A DNA stretch of 50,655 bases from 40-80 sp040394775 (GCA_040394775.1 JBEBRN010000015.1:1-50655); one strand, 5' to 3'. Positions 8,352 to 17,049 are shown, numbered from the stretch's first letter. The notes: generated from the letters alone by a model not told the origin. A program made the numbers and translations.

Positions 8352-8885
8352 ATGCGCATTTTCGGCATCTTATTCTTACTTATATTATTGCTGTCCGCTT
8401 GTGTCAATGACCTAGAGAAAATACAAAAAATAACAGTTAAGAATACAGACCCTAACGAGCGCGTTAAAGATTTACAACTTCTCATGACGGATAGTGGTTA
8501 TGCTAAAGTTCGCATCTACGCTTCCATTGCAGAAACATATTATGAACCGAAGAATGTCACGAAGTTAAAAGACAGTCTGTGTGTGTTTTTTTATGATGAG
8601 GAAGGGAATATAGAAACCATTTTAACGGGTCAATACGGAGAATATTACCCCAACGAAAACAAGATGTTCATTCGCAATAAAGTCGTTTTATTAAAGCCTG
8701 AAGGTAAGCAAAAGATGGAAACGGAAGAATTGATTTGGAATCAAATAGACTCTACCATTTACTCCAATAGCGCAGTAACAATTACAACACCTGACGGTAA
8801 ATTCTACGGTGATGGCGTAAAGTCTAAACAAGATTTCTCGAGCTATGAATTTATACGCCCTAGAGGAAAAATATCGAACAAATAA
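8352..8885 (+). CDS. lptC: LPS export system periplasmic protein LptC
   Basis: A 177-residue bitopic or lipid-anchored protein that passes LPS from the inner-membrane LptBFG transporter to the periplasmic LptA bridge. The N-terminus has a hydrophobic segment ending in a lipobox-like LLSAC (Cys16). The body shows the OstA/LptC beta-jellyroll pattern: YAKVRIYASIAETY, a GQYGEYYPNENKMFIRNKVVL strand set, then METEELIWNQ, SNSAVTI and DGKFYGDGVKS. Third gene of the coaX operon, followed by a strong bidirectional terminator. The distant lptE at 46.6 kb belongs to the same export route. Confidence 0.88.
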   Translation: MRIFGILFLLILLLSACVNDLEKIQKITVKNTDPNERVKDLQLLMTDSGYAKVRIYASIAETYYEPKNVTKLKDSLCVFFYDEEGNIETILTGQYGEYYPNENKMFIRNKVVLLKPEGKQKMETEELIWNQIDSTIYSNSAVTITTPDGKFYGDGVKSKQDFSSYEFIRPRGKISNK

Positions 8886-8907
8886 TATCTTCTTATCTTG
8901 AAAGTAA

Positions 8908-8938
8908 AAAGGGATTATTCAAATTGAATAATCCCTTT
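8908..8938. terminator. Bidirectional terminator between lptC and gapdh
   Basis: Perfect 15-bp inverted repeat (AAAGGGATTATTCAA at 8908-8922; complement at 8924-8938) with A- and T-runs on the outer flanks. It sits between the convergent lptC and glyceraldehyde-3-phosphate dehydrogenase genes and could serve both. Confidence 0.9.
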
Positions 8939-8958
8939 AATATTTAGTTAAGAGCTGA

Positions 8959-10410
8959 TTAATAATAGATCAATCGACGAACTTTACATATATATTTTGC
9001 TAGACGGATAACTTGTTTCGTATAACCGAACTCATTATCATACCATGTGTAAAGCACTACATCTTCTCCACTTGGAGAAACAATAGAAGCATTCGAGTCA
9101 AAAACCGAACAACATGTGTTTCCAATAATATCATTGGACACTAATTCTGGATCGAATGAGTAATAAATTTGATTGACCAAATCTCCATTCAAAGCCGCTT
9201 CTTTGATAACGGCATTTATTTCAGCAACATTGGTTTTTCCTTTAATATTCAAATTCAAAATAGCCAACGAGCCGTTTGGAGTTGGTACACGAACAGCGTT
9301 TGCTGTCAATTTATCTTTTAAATCTGGAATCACTTTCGTAACCGCTTTTCCTGCGCCAGTAGAAGTAATCACCATATTGATAGCAGCTGATCGTCCTCTT
9401 CTAGGCTTTTTGTGCATGTTATCCAATAAGTTTTGGTCATTCGTATAGGCATGAACTGTTTCGATATGACCTTTTAAAATACCAAACTTATCGTTGACAA
9501 CTTTTAAAATAGGAGAAATAGCATTGGTGGTACAAGATGCTGCAGAAAAGATATTTTCCTTTTCCAAATCTAAATCACCTTGGTTAATACCGTATACAAT
9601 ATTTGGAATTTCTTTACCAGGAGCAGTTAATAACACTTTCGCTGCACCTTTCGACTTTAAATGTCTTGATAACGCTTCTTTATCGGTGAAAACACCCGTA
9701 TTATCAATAATCAACGCATTGTTTATACCATAAGAAGTATAATCAATATCTTCAGGATTACTCGCGCTAATCATTTGAACGATTTGACCATTAATGATTA
9801 GTGCCTTGTTTTCCAAATCTTCAATAACAGAACCTTTAAATGCACCATGTACAGAGTCATTTCTTAGTAAAGACGCTCTTTTGATAATATCGGCATCTGA
9901 ATTTCCTCTTGTAACGATGGCTCTCAAACGAAGTTGTTGTCCTTTTCCAGCCTGTTTCACTAACTCTCTAGCTGCAAGACGACCAATACGACCAAAACCA
10001 TATAATACCACATCTCTTGGTTCAATCGTTTTAGAAGCACTATTGGTATAGTCTTTTAATTTATCATTTAAGAAATCTCGTTTAGATGCGTATTTATCCG
10101 TTGATGCTAACCATTCTGCTGCCAATCGACCAATGTCAATTTTGGAAGGCTTCAAGTCTAGCTCCATCATTTCTTTCGCTAGCTCAGAAGTCGTAAAGAT
10201 ATCAATGGGTTTATTTACTACTTTTTTAGAATATTCATGTAAGCTAAGTATTTCGGAAGTAGTTGTGTCTACTAAGTGATTTCTAAACAAAACGAGTTCT
10301 ACTCCTTTGTCATACATCAATTCTCCTGTCTTTGATATCAACACCACTGCTGCTCTTTCCTTTTCTACGTGAGCATTTAGTCCAACCTCATAACCATCTA
10401 AAGTTCCCAT
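8959..10410 (-). CDS. Glyceraldehyde-3-phosphate dehydrogenase, long form with N-terminal extension
   Basis: Oxidises glyceraldehyde 3-phosphate with NAD(P) and phosphate in central carbon metabolism. The classical GAPDH domain starts near residue 133, with the nucleotide-binding motif GFGRIG at 138-143. The catalytic cysteine is Cys293 in SAASCTTNAI, and the C-terminal WYDNEFGYT signature is present. Unlike canonical enzymes of about 335 residues, this one has 483. The extra 130 residues form a conserved N-terminal region (ELVLFRNHLVDTTTSEIL) seen, from memory, in a second GAPDH of flavobacteria. The cofactor preference and whether it runs in glycolysis or gluconeogenesis cannot be decided from sequence. 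Another, canonical GAPDH may exist elsewhere. Confidence 0.92.
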   Translation of the reverse strand: MGTLDGYEVGLNAHVEKERAAVVLISKTGELMYDKGVELVLFRNHLVDTTTSEILSLHEYSKKVVNKPIDIFTTSELAKEMMELDLKPSKIDIGRLAAEWLASTDKYASKRDFLNDKLKDYTNSASKTIEPRDVVLYGFGRIGRLAARELVKQAGKGQQLRLRAIVTRGNSDADIIKRASLLRNDSVHGAFKGSVIEDLENKALIINGQIVQMISASNPEDIDYTSYGINNALIIDNTGVFTDKEALSRHLKSKGAAKVLLTAPGKEIPNIVYGINQGDLDLEKENIFSAASCTTNAISPILKVVNDKFGILKGHIETVHAYTNDQNLLDNMHKKPRRGRSAAINMVITSTGAGKAVTKVIPDLKDKLTANAVRVPTPNGSLAILNLNIKGKTNVAEINAVIKEAALNGDLVNQIYYSFDPELVSNDIIGNTCCSVFDSNASIVSPSGEDVVLYTWYDNEFGYTKQVIRLAKYICKVRRLIYY

Positions 10411-10445
10411 TCCTTTTTAATAATTTTACGTTTATAAATTAAAAA

Positions 10446-10470
10446 AACGGCTCTAAAGTATAGAGCCGTT
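10446..10470 (-). terminator. Terminator of the primary sigma factor gene
   Basis: Perfect ten-base stem AACGGCTCTA/TAGAGCCGTT with a five-base loop, followed on the minus strand by a run of seven U. This is a textbook intrinsic terminator, seven bases after the sigma gene stop, and it insulates the downstream GAPDH gene. Confidence 0.93.
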
Positions 10471-10476
10471 CAATTA

Positions 10477-11343
10477 TTATCCTAAATATGATTTTAACAA
10501 TTTATTTCTAGAGGTATGCCTCAATCGCCGAATGGCTTTTTCTTTTATCTGTCTTACACGTTCACGCGTTAGATTAAATTTAGAGCCTATTTCTTCCAAT
10601 GTTAAACCGTGATTCATTCCGATACCGAAAAATAAACGGATGATTTCTCTTTCCTTATCTGTTAACGTACTTAATGAACGTTCGATTTCTTTTTGTAACG
10701 ATTCAATCATTAATGACTGGTCTGCACGAGGAGTGTCTGTATTTGGCATCACATCCATTAAGGTTCCTCCATCTTCAGAAGAAGATAATGGAGCATCCAT
10801 AGATACGTGACGTCCTGATACTTTAAGACTTTCCTTAATTTTATCTTCTGGCACCTCTAACGCTTCAGCTAATTCCTCAGCGGAAGGAGGACGCTCAAAT
10901 TCTTGTTCTAATCGAGAAAATGCTTTGTTAATTTTGTTTAATGAACCAACTTGATTTAGCGGTAAACGTACAATACGCGCTTGTTCCGCTAATGCTTGAA
11001 GAATAGATTGACGAATCCACCAAACAGCATACGAAATGAACTTAAAGCCACGTGTCTCATCAAATTTCTGAGCTGCTTTAATCAATCCTAGGTTACCTTC
11101 ATTGATAAGGTCAGGTAGCGTTAATCCTTGATTTTGGTACTGTTTTGCAACAGAGACAACAAAACGTAAATTGGCACGCGTCAATTTCTCAAGAGCCTGT
11201 TGGTCACCTTGTTTAATTTTGCGGGCTAATTCTACTTCTTGGTCTGCAGTAATTAGCTCTTCTTTACCAATATCCTGCAAATATTTATCCAGTGATTGAC
11301 TTTCGCGATTGGTAATCGATTTAGTGATTTTGAGTTGTCTCAT
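10477..11343 (-). CDS. rpoD: Primary (housekeeping) RNA polymerase sigma factor, RpoD/SigA type
   Basis: A 288-residue sigma-70 factor that directs transcription of most genes. Regions are easily read. Region 1.2 is DKYLQDIGKEELITADQEVE. Region 2 is NLRFVVSVAKQYQNQGL, the DLINEGNLGLIKAAQKFD core-binding motif and FISYAVWWIRQSI. Regions 3 and 4 follow, ending LTLEEIGSKFNLTRERVRQIKEKA. Region 1.1 is absent, as is usual for the Bacteroidota primary factor, which recognises TTTG/TAnnTTTG instead of the E. coli boxes. The gene has its own promoter, with a palindrome inside the spacer, and a strong terminator. Confidence 0.96.
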   Translation of the reverse strand: MRQLKITKSITNRESQSLDKYLQDIGKEELITADQEVELARKIKQGDQQALEKLTRANLRFVVSVAKQYQNQGLTLPDLINEGNLGLIKAAQKFDETRGFKFISYAVWWIRQSILQALAEQARIVRLPLNQVGSLNKINKAFSRLEQEFERPPSAEELAEALEVPEDKIKESLKVSGRHVSMDAPLSSSEDGGTLMDVMPNTDTPRADQSLMIESLQKEIERSLSTLTDKEREIIRLFFGIGMNHGLTLEEIGSKFNLTRERVRQIKEKAIRRLRHTSRNKLLKSYLG

Positions 11344-11376
11344 TTAAAAAAAGTTGCTTTTTAAAAAATTGTAGTG

Positions 11377-11407
11377 CAAAGGTAGTCTATTTTTATAGAC
11401 TTACAAA
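11377..11407 (-). promoter_or_regulatory. Promoter of the primary sigma gene, with a palindrome filling its spacer
   Basis: On the minus strand a perfect Bacteroidota promoter is present: TTTG (11404-11407), 19 bases, then TACCTTTG (11377-11384). A perfect inverted repeat AGTCTAT-TTTT-ATAGACT (plus strand 11384-11401) fills the spacer almost exactly. It is placed where a repressor would block RNA polymerase. Confidence 0.8.
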
Positions 11408-11469
11408 ATATATTTTCATTTGGCAGGTACTATTTCTGCATTATCAAATTCTATGCCGTCAATACATAA

Positions 11470-11503
11470 ATTACTGAGGTTCAATAATTTGAACCTCAGT
11501 AAT
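11470..11503 (-). terminator. Terminator of htrA
   Basis: Perfect 15-bp inverted repeat (ATTACTGAGGTTCAA at 11470-11484, complement at 11489-11503) with a four-base loop, 20 bases after the htrA stop. A T-rich stretch follows in the minus sense. Confidence 0.9.
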
Positions 11504-11523
11504 AGTGCCTATTTTTTTTATTA

Positions 11524-12993
11524 TTAAAGGCCGAAACCGACATAATCTTTTCGTCCATTCTTACTTGTTATCTCTAATAACACACCACCCTCTTTTTTAT
11601 TTAATTCTTTGGTCAATTGCTCAACCGAATTTACGGGTGTTTCATTAATCTTTGTAATCACCATTCCAGCTACTAAACCAAGTGATTTTAATTTACCTGC
11701 TGATAGTGAAGAAATTTTTACGCCATTTGTAATATTATATTCTTTTAATTCTTTCGCTGAAAGATTCTCAAAATTAGCCCCTAAAGCAGTCGATTTCGAT
11801 ATCGTTTCTTTATCAAGCAATTTTGTGTCTCCATTACTATTACGCAAGACGACCTCTTTTGTTTCCTGATTACCTTTACTATTAATAATAGTCACCGAAA
11901 TTTTATCTCCTGGGCGTTTTTTACCTATTTCTTCTTGTAGTTGAGAAACTGAGGTAATCTCTTTATCACCTATCTTCGTGATAATGTCTCCCTTTTTAAT
12001 ACCAGCCCTTTTAGCTCCACCATCTTCCACCACTTCGCCTACGTAAACTCCAACGGTCGTTTTAAGATTCTCTTTCTCCTTTAACTCTTGTGATATTTCA
12101 GAAATTTGAACACCTAAGAAACCTCGTTGAACAACTCCGAAGTCGATTAAGTCACTCATTACCTTAATCATCAAATTAGATGGAATTGCAAATGAGTAAC
12201 CAGAGTAACTTCCTGTCTGAGAGGCAATAGCTGTATTAATTCCTACCAATTCTCCTCTTGTATTGACCAACGCTCCTCCACTATTTCCTGGATTTACGGC
12301 TGCATCTGTCTGAATGAATGATTCAATAGGAATATTTTGATTGCTTCGATCAATGATGTTAATGTTTCTAGCTTTTGCACTCACGATTCCAGCGGTAACT
12401 GTATTTGTTAAATTAAATGGATTCCCAACTGCTAACACCCACTCTCCTATCTTCAAATCATCGCTGTTTCCAATCATCATAGGTCTCAAATCAGTCGCGT
12501 CAATTTTGATTACTGCTAAGTCAGTCGATAAGTCGACTCCTATTACTTTTGCGGTGTACTTAGCATTATCATTTAAGATAACTTCAATTTCACTTGCATT
12601 AGCAATGACGTGATTATTGGTCACAATATAACCATCTTTAGAAACGATGACCCCAGAGCCTGAACCCGAGCCATATTGTTTATACTCTTTTCCTCCACCA
12701 CTTCCAGGTCCATAGAAAAACTCAAAAAATGGATCACGTTGTACTTGTGTCGTTACCACTTTTGTTGTCACGTGAACAACTGATTGAACACTATTTTCTG
12801 CTGCATCAATGAAGTTAGGTGCTAATGCCACATCACCTGAATAACTTGCTTTCTTAAAGTAAGTACTTTCATTTAGAATCCGATCAGATGTGCTGATTTT
12901 TGAATCATTAAAAGCACCGATGGCAAAATAGGCTCCTAGAGGAATTAAGCCTCCAAGAATTCCGAGTCCGAAGTTTCTTAAATTCTTATTCAT
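11524..12993 (-). CDS. HtrA/DegP (Do-like) periplasmic serine protease
   Basis: Degrades or refolds misfolded envelope proteins in the periplasm. The 489-residue protein begins with a membrane anchor or signal segment (residues 8-28). The trypsin-like domain has the full triad: His128 in TNNHVI, Asp158 in DLSTDLAVIKID and Ser238 in NPGNSGGAL. Two PDZ domains follow, the first around 290-385 (GFLGVQI, then GVYVGEVVEDGGAKRAGIKKG) and a shorter second one to the C-terminus. A glycine-rich loop (98-114) precedes the catalytic core. It sits upstream of the primary sigma gene, but hairpin terminators separate the two. The upstream region shows no clear TAnnTTTG box. Confidence 0.93.
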   Translation of the reverse strand: MNKNLRNFGLGILGGLIPLGAYFAIGAFNDSKISTSDRILNESTYFKKASYSGDVALAPNFIDAAENSVQSVVHVTTKVVTTQVQRDPFFEFFYGPGSGGGKEYKQYGSGSGSGVIVSKDGYIVTNNHVIANASEIEVILNDNAKYTAKVIGVDLSTDLAVIKIDATDLRPMMIGNSDDLKIGEWVLAVGNPFNLTNTVTAGIVSAKARNINIIDRSNQNIPIESFIQTDAAVNPGNSGGALVNTRGELVGINTAIASQTGSYSGYSFAIPSNLMIKVMSDLIDFGVVQRGFLGVQISEISQELKEKENLKTTVGVYVGEVVEDGGAKRAGIKKGDIITKIGDKEITSVSQLQEEIGKKRPGDKISVTIINSKGNQETKEVVLRNSNGDTKLLDKETISKSTALGANFENLSAKELKEYNITNGVKISSLSAGKLKSLGLVAGMVITKINETPVNSVEQLTKELNKKEGGVLLEITSKNGRKDYVGFGL

Positions 12994-13257
12994 GCTATTT
13001 TATCTTTAAATTTATTAAAAAAACGTTTTCTGTTAACTGATATTATATTACTCACGTAAAAGAAATGTTATTTTCCTCTTCTCCTCAAAATCACTGCCAA
13101 TGTCTCTTTTTCGAGTTTAAAAAGAAAAAATGACTTGAAATCAATCAAAACATGACAAAAATGCAGTGATTTTCTATCATTTTCATTCTATTTTTTTAAC
13201 ATATCCACTCCTCGATTCAATTAGGAATATGTAAATTAGCCCAAAAATTGTTCAAAT

Positions 13258-14031
13258 ATGACTTTAGTTCAAAAAATAGAAAAAGGTGTTTGTTTTTTAA
13301 AACTGAACCGCCCAGATGTTTTTAATTCATTCAATCAAGAAATGGCCTTTGCTTTACAAAAAGCATTGAAGGGCGCTGCTCAAAATGAAGAAGTTCGTGC
13401 CATAGTTTTAACAGGCGAAGGAAAGGCTTTTTGTGCTGGACAAGATTTAGCCGAAGCAATGGATCCTGAAGGCCCCGAATTACAATCAATTGTAAAAGAT
13501 CATTACAATCCTATCATTCAATTAATTTGCACGATTGAAAAACCAATTATTGCTGCCGTTAACGGTGTTGCTGCAGGCGCAGGTGCGAACATTGCATTAG
13601 CCTGTGATATTACATTTGCGACTAAGTCAGCGGCTTTTATTCAAGCATTTTCAAAAATTGGATTAATTCCCGATTCTGCTGGAACGTTCTTTTTACCTCG
13701 CATCGTTGGTTATCAAAAAGCGATGGCATTATTCATGACAGGTGACAAAATTTCAGCAGAAGAAGCGGAATGTATGAATATGATTTATAAAGTTGTGGAA
13801 GATGGTGCTTTAGATGAAGCCGTTAATGAATTTGCTACTAAAATTGCTCAAATGCCAACAAAAGGTCTTGGATTAACCAAAAGAGCGGTAAATGCGACTT
13901 GGACAAATAACTTAACGCAGCAATTAGCATTGGAAGAAGAACTTCAAACAGAAGCTGGAAATTCCCATGATTTTAACGAAGGCGTACAAGCATTTTTAGA
14001 GAAAAGAAAACCCGTATTTAAAGGAAAATAA
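13258..14031 (+). CDS. paaG: Enoyl-CoA hydratase/isomerase, PaaG-like (1,2-epoxyphenylacetyl-CoA isomerase)
   Basis: A 257-residue crotonase-fold enzyme. In the aerobic phenylacetate pathway PaaG converts the ring-epoxide of phenylacetyl-CoA to the oxepin. Features are the oxyanion-hole segments FCAGQDL (58-64) and GVAAGAGANIALACD (103-117), and IQAFSKIGLIPDSAGTFFLPR (128-148). In the last, Asp139 matches the catalytic aspartate of PaaG, and the glutamate of ordinary hydratases is missing. Closeness to E. coli PaaG in these stretches makes this better supported than a generic enoyl-CoA hydratase. Four bases separate it from the 3-hydroxyacyl-CoA dehydrogenase gene, so they form an operon. No paaABCDE oxygenase genes are in the window. 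Confidence 0.85.
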   Translation: MTLVQKIEKGVCFLKLNRPDVFNSFNQEMAFALQKALKGAAQNEEVRAIVLTGEGKAFCAGQDLAEAMDPEGPELQSIVKDHYNPIIQLICTIEKPIIAAVNGVAAGAGANIALACDITFATKSAAFIQAFSKIGLIPDSAGTFFLPRIVGYQKAMALFMTGDKISAEEAECMNMIYKVVEDGALDEAVNEFATKIAQMPTKGLGLTKRAVNATWTNNLTQQLALEEELQTEAGNSHDFNEGVQAFLEKRKPVFKGK

Positions 14032-14034
14032 AAG

Positions 14035-15198
14035 ATGAAAATAAACAAAGTAGGCGTTATTGGAGCTGGAACAATGGGACGAGGAATTGCTCAGGTTGCC
14101 GCTCAGAATGGTCATGACGTTATTTTAGTAGATGCCAATTCAACAGTTTTAGAAAGTGCTAAATCATCGTATCAAACGCTTTTTGAGAAATTAGTTGCGA
14201 AAGGAAAATTGACAAGTGATGAAGCTGAAACGATAAAAGGTAGAATTCAATACGCTGAATCAGTTGCGAATTTATCAGAGGTGGATTTAGTCATTGAGGC
14301 AATTGTCGAGAATATCGATATCAAACATGTGGTTTTCAAACAAATTGAAGCAGTAGTTTCGGAAAAATGTATCATCGCATCGAATACCTCATCGCTTTCT
14401 ATTGCGTCGATTGCATCTTCCTTGAAAAACCCAAGCCGTTGTTTAGGAATTCACTTTTTCAATCCAGCACCATTGATGCCATTGGTAGAAGTAATTCCAG
14501 CGGTTCAAACAGCAAACGAAGTTTTAGAAATAGCAAAAGCAACTATTAGCGGTTGGGGAAAAGTCGTTTGTATTGCAAAAGACACACCTGGTTTCATCGT
14601 GAATCGTGTGGCACGCCCTTTTTATGGGGAAGCATTAAAAATATACGAAGAAGGATTGGCAGACTTTGCAACCATCGATTGGGCAATGACGCATATTGGT
14701 GGTTTTAAAATGGGTCCTTTTACGTTGATGGATTACATTGGAAATGACGTAAATTATGCAGTGACGGAATCTGTTTTCGCGGCGTTCTATTATGACCCAC
14801 GCTTCCGTCCATCGTTCACCCAAAAAAGACACAGTGAAGCAGGATATTTTGGTAGAAAAACGAAAAGAGGATATTACAACTATGCAGAAGGTGTGGAACT
14901 TCCAGCACCAAAAGAAGATGAACAACTTGGAAACGTCATTTCCAACCGTATTTTAGTGATGTTGATAAACGAAGCGATTGATGCCGTATTTTTAAATGTA
15001 GCGTCGATTGAAGATGTTGATTTAGCCATGACGAAAGGAGTAAATTATCCAAAAGGATTGCTAAAATGGGCAGACGAAATTGGTTTAGCGAATGTGCTTT
15101 CTCAGTTAGAAGCTTTATTTGCTGAATATGGTGATGATCGTTATCGTCCGAATCCTTTGTTGAGAAGATATGTTCGTGAAGGGAAATCCTTTTATTGA
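14035..15198 (+). CDS. paaH: 3-hydroxyacyl-CoA dehydrogenase, PaaH-like
   Basis: An NAD-dependent dehydrogenase; in phenylacetate breakdown PaaH oxidises 3-hydroxyadipyl-CoA. The 387-residue protein has an N-terminal Rossmann domain (GAGTMGRG at 10-17). The catalytic-histidine segment HFFNPAPLMPLVEVI lies near residue 140. The first C-terminal dehydrogenase domain contains PGFIVNRVARPFYGEA, and a second, shorter copy begins near 295 (NRILVMLINEA). E. coli PaaH is about 475 residues, so this is a compact form. It follows paaG by four bases and ends before a strong terminator. A role in general beta-oxidation remains possible, but the PaaG partner favours phenylacetate. Confidence 0.85.
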   Translation: MKINKVGVIGAGTMGRGIAQVAAQNGHDVILVDANSTVLESAKSSYQTLFEKLVAKGKLTSDEAETIKGRIQYAESVANLSEVDLVIEAIVENIDIKHVVFKQIEAVVSEKCIIASNTSSLSIASIASSLKNPSRCLGIHFFNPAPLMPLVEVIPAVQTANEVLEIAKATISGWGKVVCIAKDTPGFIVNRVARPFYGEALKIYEEGLADFATIDWAMTHIGGFKMGPFTLMDYIGNDVNYAVTESVFAAFYYDPRFRPSFTQKRHSEAGYFGRKTKRGYYNYAEGVELPAPKEDEQLGNVISNRILVMLINEAIDAVFLNVASIEDVDLAMTKGVNYPKGLLKWADEIGLANVLSQLEALFAEYGDDRYRPNPLLRRYVREGKSFY

Positions 15199-15220
15199 AT
15201 TTATAGCGTTTTAGAATATT

Positions 15221-15254
15221 AAAGGATGTGATTGTAAAAGCGATTACATCCTTT
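15221..15254 (+). terminator. Terminator of the paaG-paaH operon
   Basis: Hairpin with a 14-bp stem (15221-15234 with 15241-15254, two G-T wobbles) and a six-base loop, followed by TTCTTTTT. It starts 22 bases after the paaH stop. Confidence 0.9.
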
Positions 15255-15277
15255 TTCTTTTTAACCGCAATGCGATG

Positions 15278-15296
15278 CACTGAGCCTGCCGATGTG
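15278..15296. repeat. REP-like intergenic repeat remnant
   Basis: CACTGAGCCTGCCGATGTG differs at two positions from CACTGAGCCTGTCGAAGTG, which I recall as a dispersed intergenic repeat core in many bacterial genomes. Only one degenerate copy is present here, next to a CGCAAAGGTCGCAGAG stretch also typical of intergenic repeats. Recognition is from memory and needs a genome-wide count. Confidence 0.4.
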
Positions 15297-15406
15297 ACGC
15301 TATGAAAAACGCAAAGGTCGCAGAGAAGGCTTCATTCTGTTCACATTCACTCTGAGTTTCTCGCTTTCTTCTCTCATTCTCATTTTGATTTTATCTGTGA
15401 GAGACC

Positions 15407-17047
15407 TCATTCGTATTTCACTATAAAATAACCATCCGTCAAATCAAAATCATAGTGAGTGATTGACTTTAATGGAATGTAAAGCGTTTGCAATTTGCTG
15501 GTCACTTCTACTCTAACTTTCTTTTTATTGAAAATAGCGGTAATGGGTAAAATGAAATCGTCTTCAACTCCATCCCATTTGTAAGTGAAATCATAACCTT
15601 TTCCCGTTTTGCTGGGCGTTAATGTGAAATTTAAAATAGGCGGTGAAGCGTTATATAAATACTGATTAAAAATAGCCGTGTAATCTTTCTTTAAGTAATT
15701 ATTCATGAATTGAATAAGTGTTGGCGTATCGACTGTTTTTAAGGAAAATTCCGTTTGAATGGCTTTTAAACATCCTAAAAACAATTTATCATCGTTGACC
15801 AAATACCGAATTGTATGCAATAACAACGCTCCTTTGTAGTAAATATCACTCGTCGGAATTTCATTACTATAACGCTCATTTACAATTGCTTCACTGTTTT
15901 TCGCAGATGCTCGCCAATACGCTACATAATCATCGCAGTATTTTTTGCCAAAGATTTTTTCAATGTAAAGCAATTCGGAATAGGTATCAAAACCTTCATG
16001 AATCCACATATCGGAGCGGTCGGACATGCACACATTATTCCCCCAATATTCGTGTCCCGATTCATGAATAATGATGAAATCAAACTTTTTACTGACGGCT
16101 GAAAAATAACGTCCCAAATACCCATTTTCATACTTATTTCCATACGCCACAGCACTTTGATGTTCCATGCCTGCGTAAGGCGCTTCGACCAATTTATATC
16201 CGTCTCGCGCAAAAGGATACGGACCAAATAATTGTTCGTAGGCTTTCAACAGCGGTTTGACCTGCTTAAATTGCTTTTTGGCTTTGACCAAATTTTCAGG
16301 TAAAACATAATAATCCAAGGGATAAGCGGTCTTTTTAAAACGGTATGCATCGGTAAAATGGACGAAATCGCCAATCGTCACAGAAATATTGTAATTATTA
16401 ATCGGATACGAAACTTTCCAATGATAAATGGCAGTTGCGCCTTTTTCTTCGCGTTGAATAAATTGTCCGTTCGAAATGGCTTTGAGATTAGCTGGAATCT
16501 CAAAATACATATCGGCACTGTCACATTTGTCGGAGAGAAGTTCTTTCGTTGGCCACCACGTACTTGCACCAATCTCCTGACAAGCGATTCCAATAAACGG
16601 TTTTCCGCTGCTATCTTTCGAAAAAATAAAACCTCCGTCCCAAGGCGGGTTCTTAGCCACCAGCATATCTCCGTGATAAAATACAGTGACGTTTAAATGT
16701 TCACCAATAGTTGTTTCTCGCGGTAAATGGATGAAAAAAGAATCGAACAAACGAGTGAATTTGCACTGTTTTCCTTCAAATAAAATGGAATCAATCTCTA
16801 AGTGATGACTCAAATCCAATTGAATGCGATTATTATTCGCAGTAACCGAATAGCTTATGATATTATTTCCGCTGATAGTCCTGTTTTCAATGTCTAATTT
16901 AACCGATAAATCATAATGCGTGACATCGTAACAAGTATGTTCAAAATGAACGCCTGCTAATAGCGAATCACTCTGAGTTGGATTTTGTGCAGCAACAGAA
17001 AAGAAATAAAATAAACAGCAAAAAATATAATAAAATTTCATATTCAA
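15407..17047 (-). CDS. M1 family metallopeptidase, secreted
   Basis: A zinc aminopeptidase of the M1 family, probably periplasmic or surface-exposed. Residues 1-20 form a signal peptide ending VAAQ. Translation may instead start at Met3. The zinc site is complete: His328-Glu329-Ser-Gly-His332 and, 19 residues on, Glu351 (IHEGFDTYSELLY). The substrate-binding GAMEN motif appears as AGMEH, a variant also seen in other Bacteroidota M1 proteins. At 546 residues it lacks the long helical C-terminal domain of E. coli PepN and ends in a beta-sandwich domain. There is no T9SS sorting domain. No clear promoter is visible in the odd non-coding stretch upstream. Confidence 0.9.
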   Translation of the reverse strand: MNMKFYYIFCCLFYFFSVAAQNPTQSDSLLAGVHFEHTCYDVTHYDLSVKLDIENRTISGNNIISYSVTANNNRIQLDLSHHLEIDSILFEGKQCKFTRLFDSFFIHLPRETTIGEHLNVTVFYHGDMLVAKNPPWDGGFIFSKDSSGKPFIGIACQEIGASTWWPTKELLSDKCDSADMYFEIPANLKAISNGQFIQREEKGATAIYHWKVSYPINNYNISVTIGDFVHFTDAYRFKKTAYPLDYYVLPENLVKAKKQFKQVKPLLKAYEQLFGPYPFARDGYKLVEAPYAGMEHQSAVAYGNKYENGYLGRYFSAVSKKFDFIIIHESGHEYWGNNVCMSDRSDMWIHEGFDTYSELLYIEKIFGKKYCDDYVAYWRASAKNSEAIVNERYSNEIPTSDIYYKGALLLHTIRYLVNDDKLFLGCLKAIQTEFSLKTVDTPTLIQFMNNYLKKDYTAIFNQYLYNASPPILNFTLTPSKTGKGYDFTYKWDGVEDDFILPITAIFNKKKVRVEVTSKLQTLYIPLKSITHYDFDLTDGYFIVKYE

Positions 17048-17049
17048 AA

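Noticed and set aside
14635..15280. Two minus-strand frames opposite paaH
   Set aside because: They lie within a well-supported gene and contain no domain pattern.
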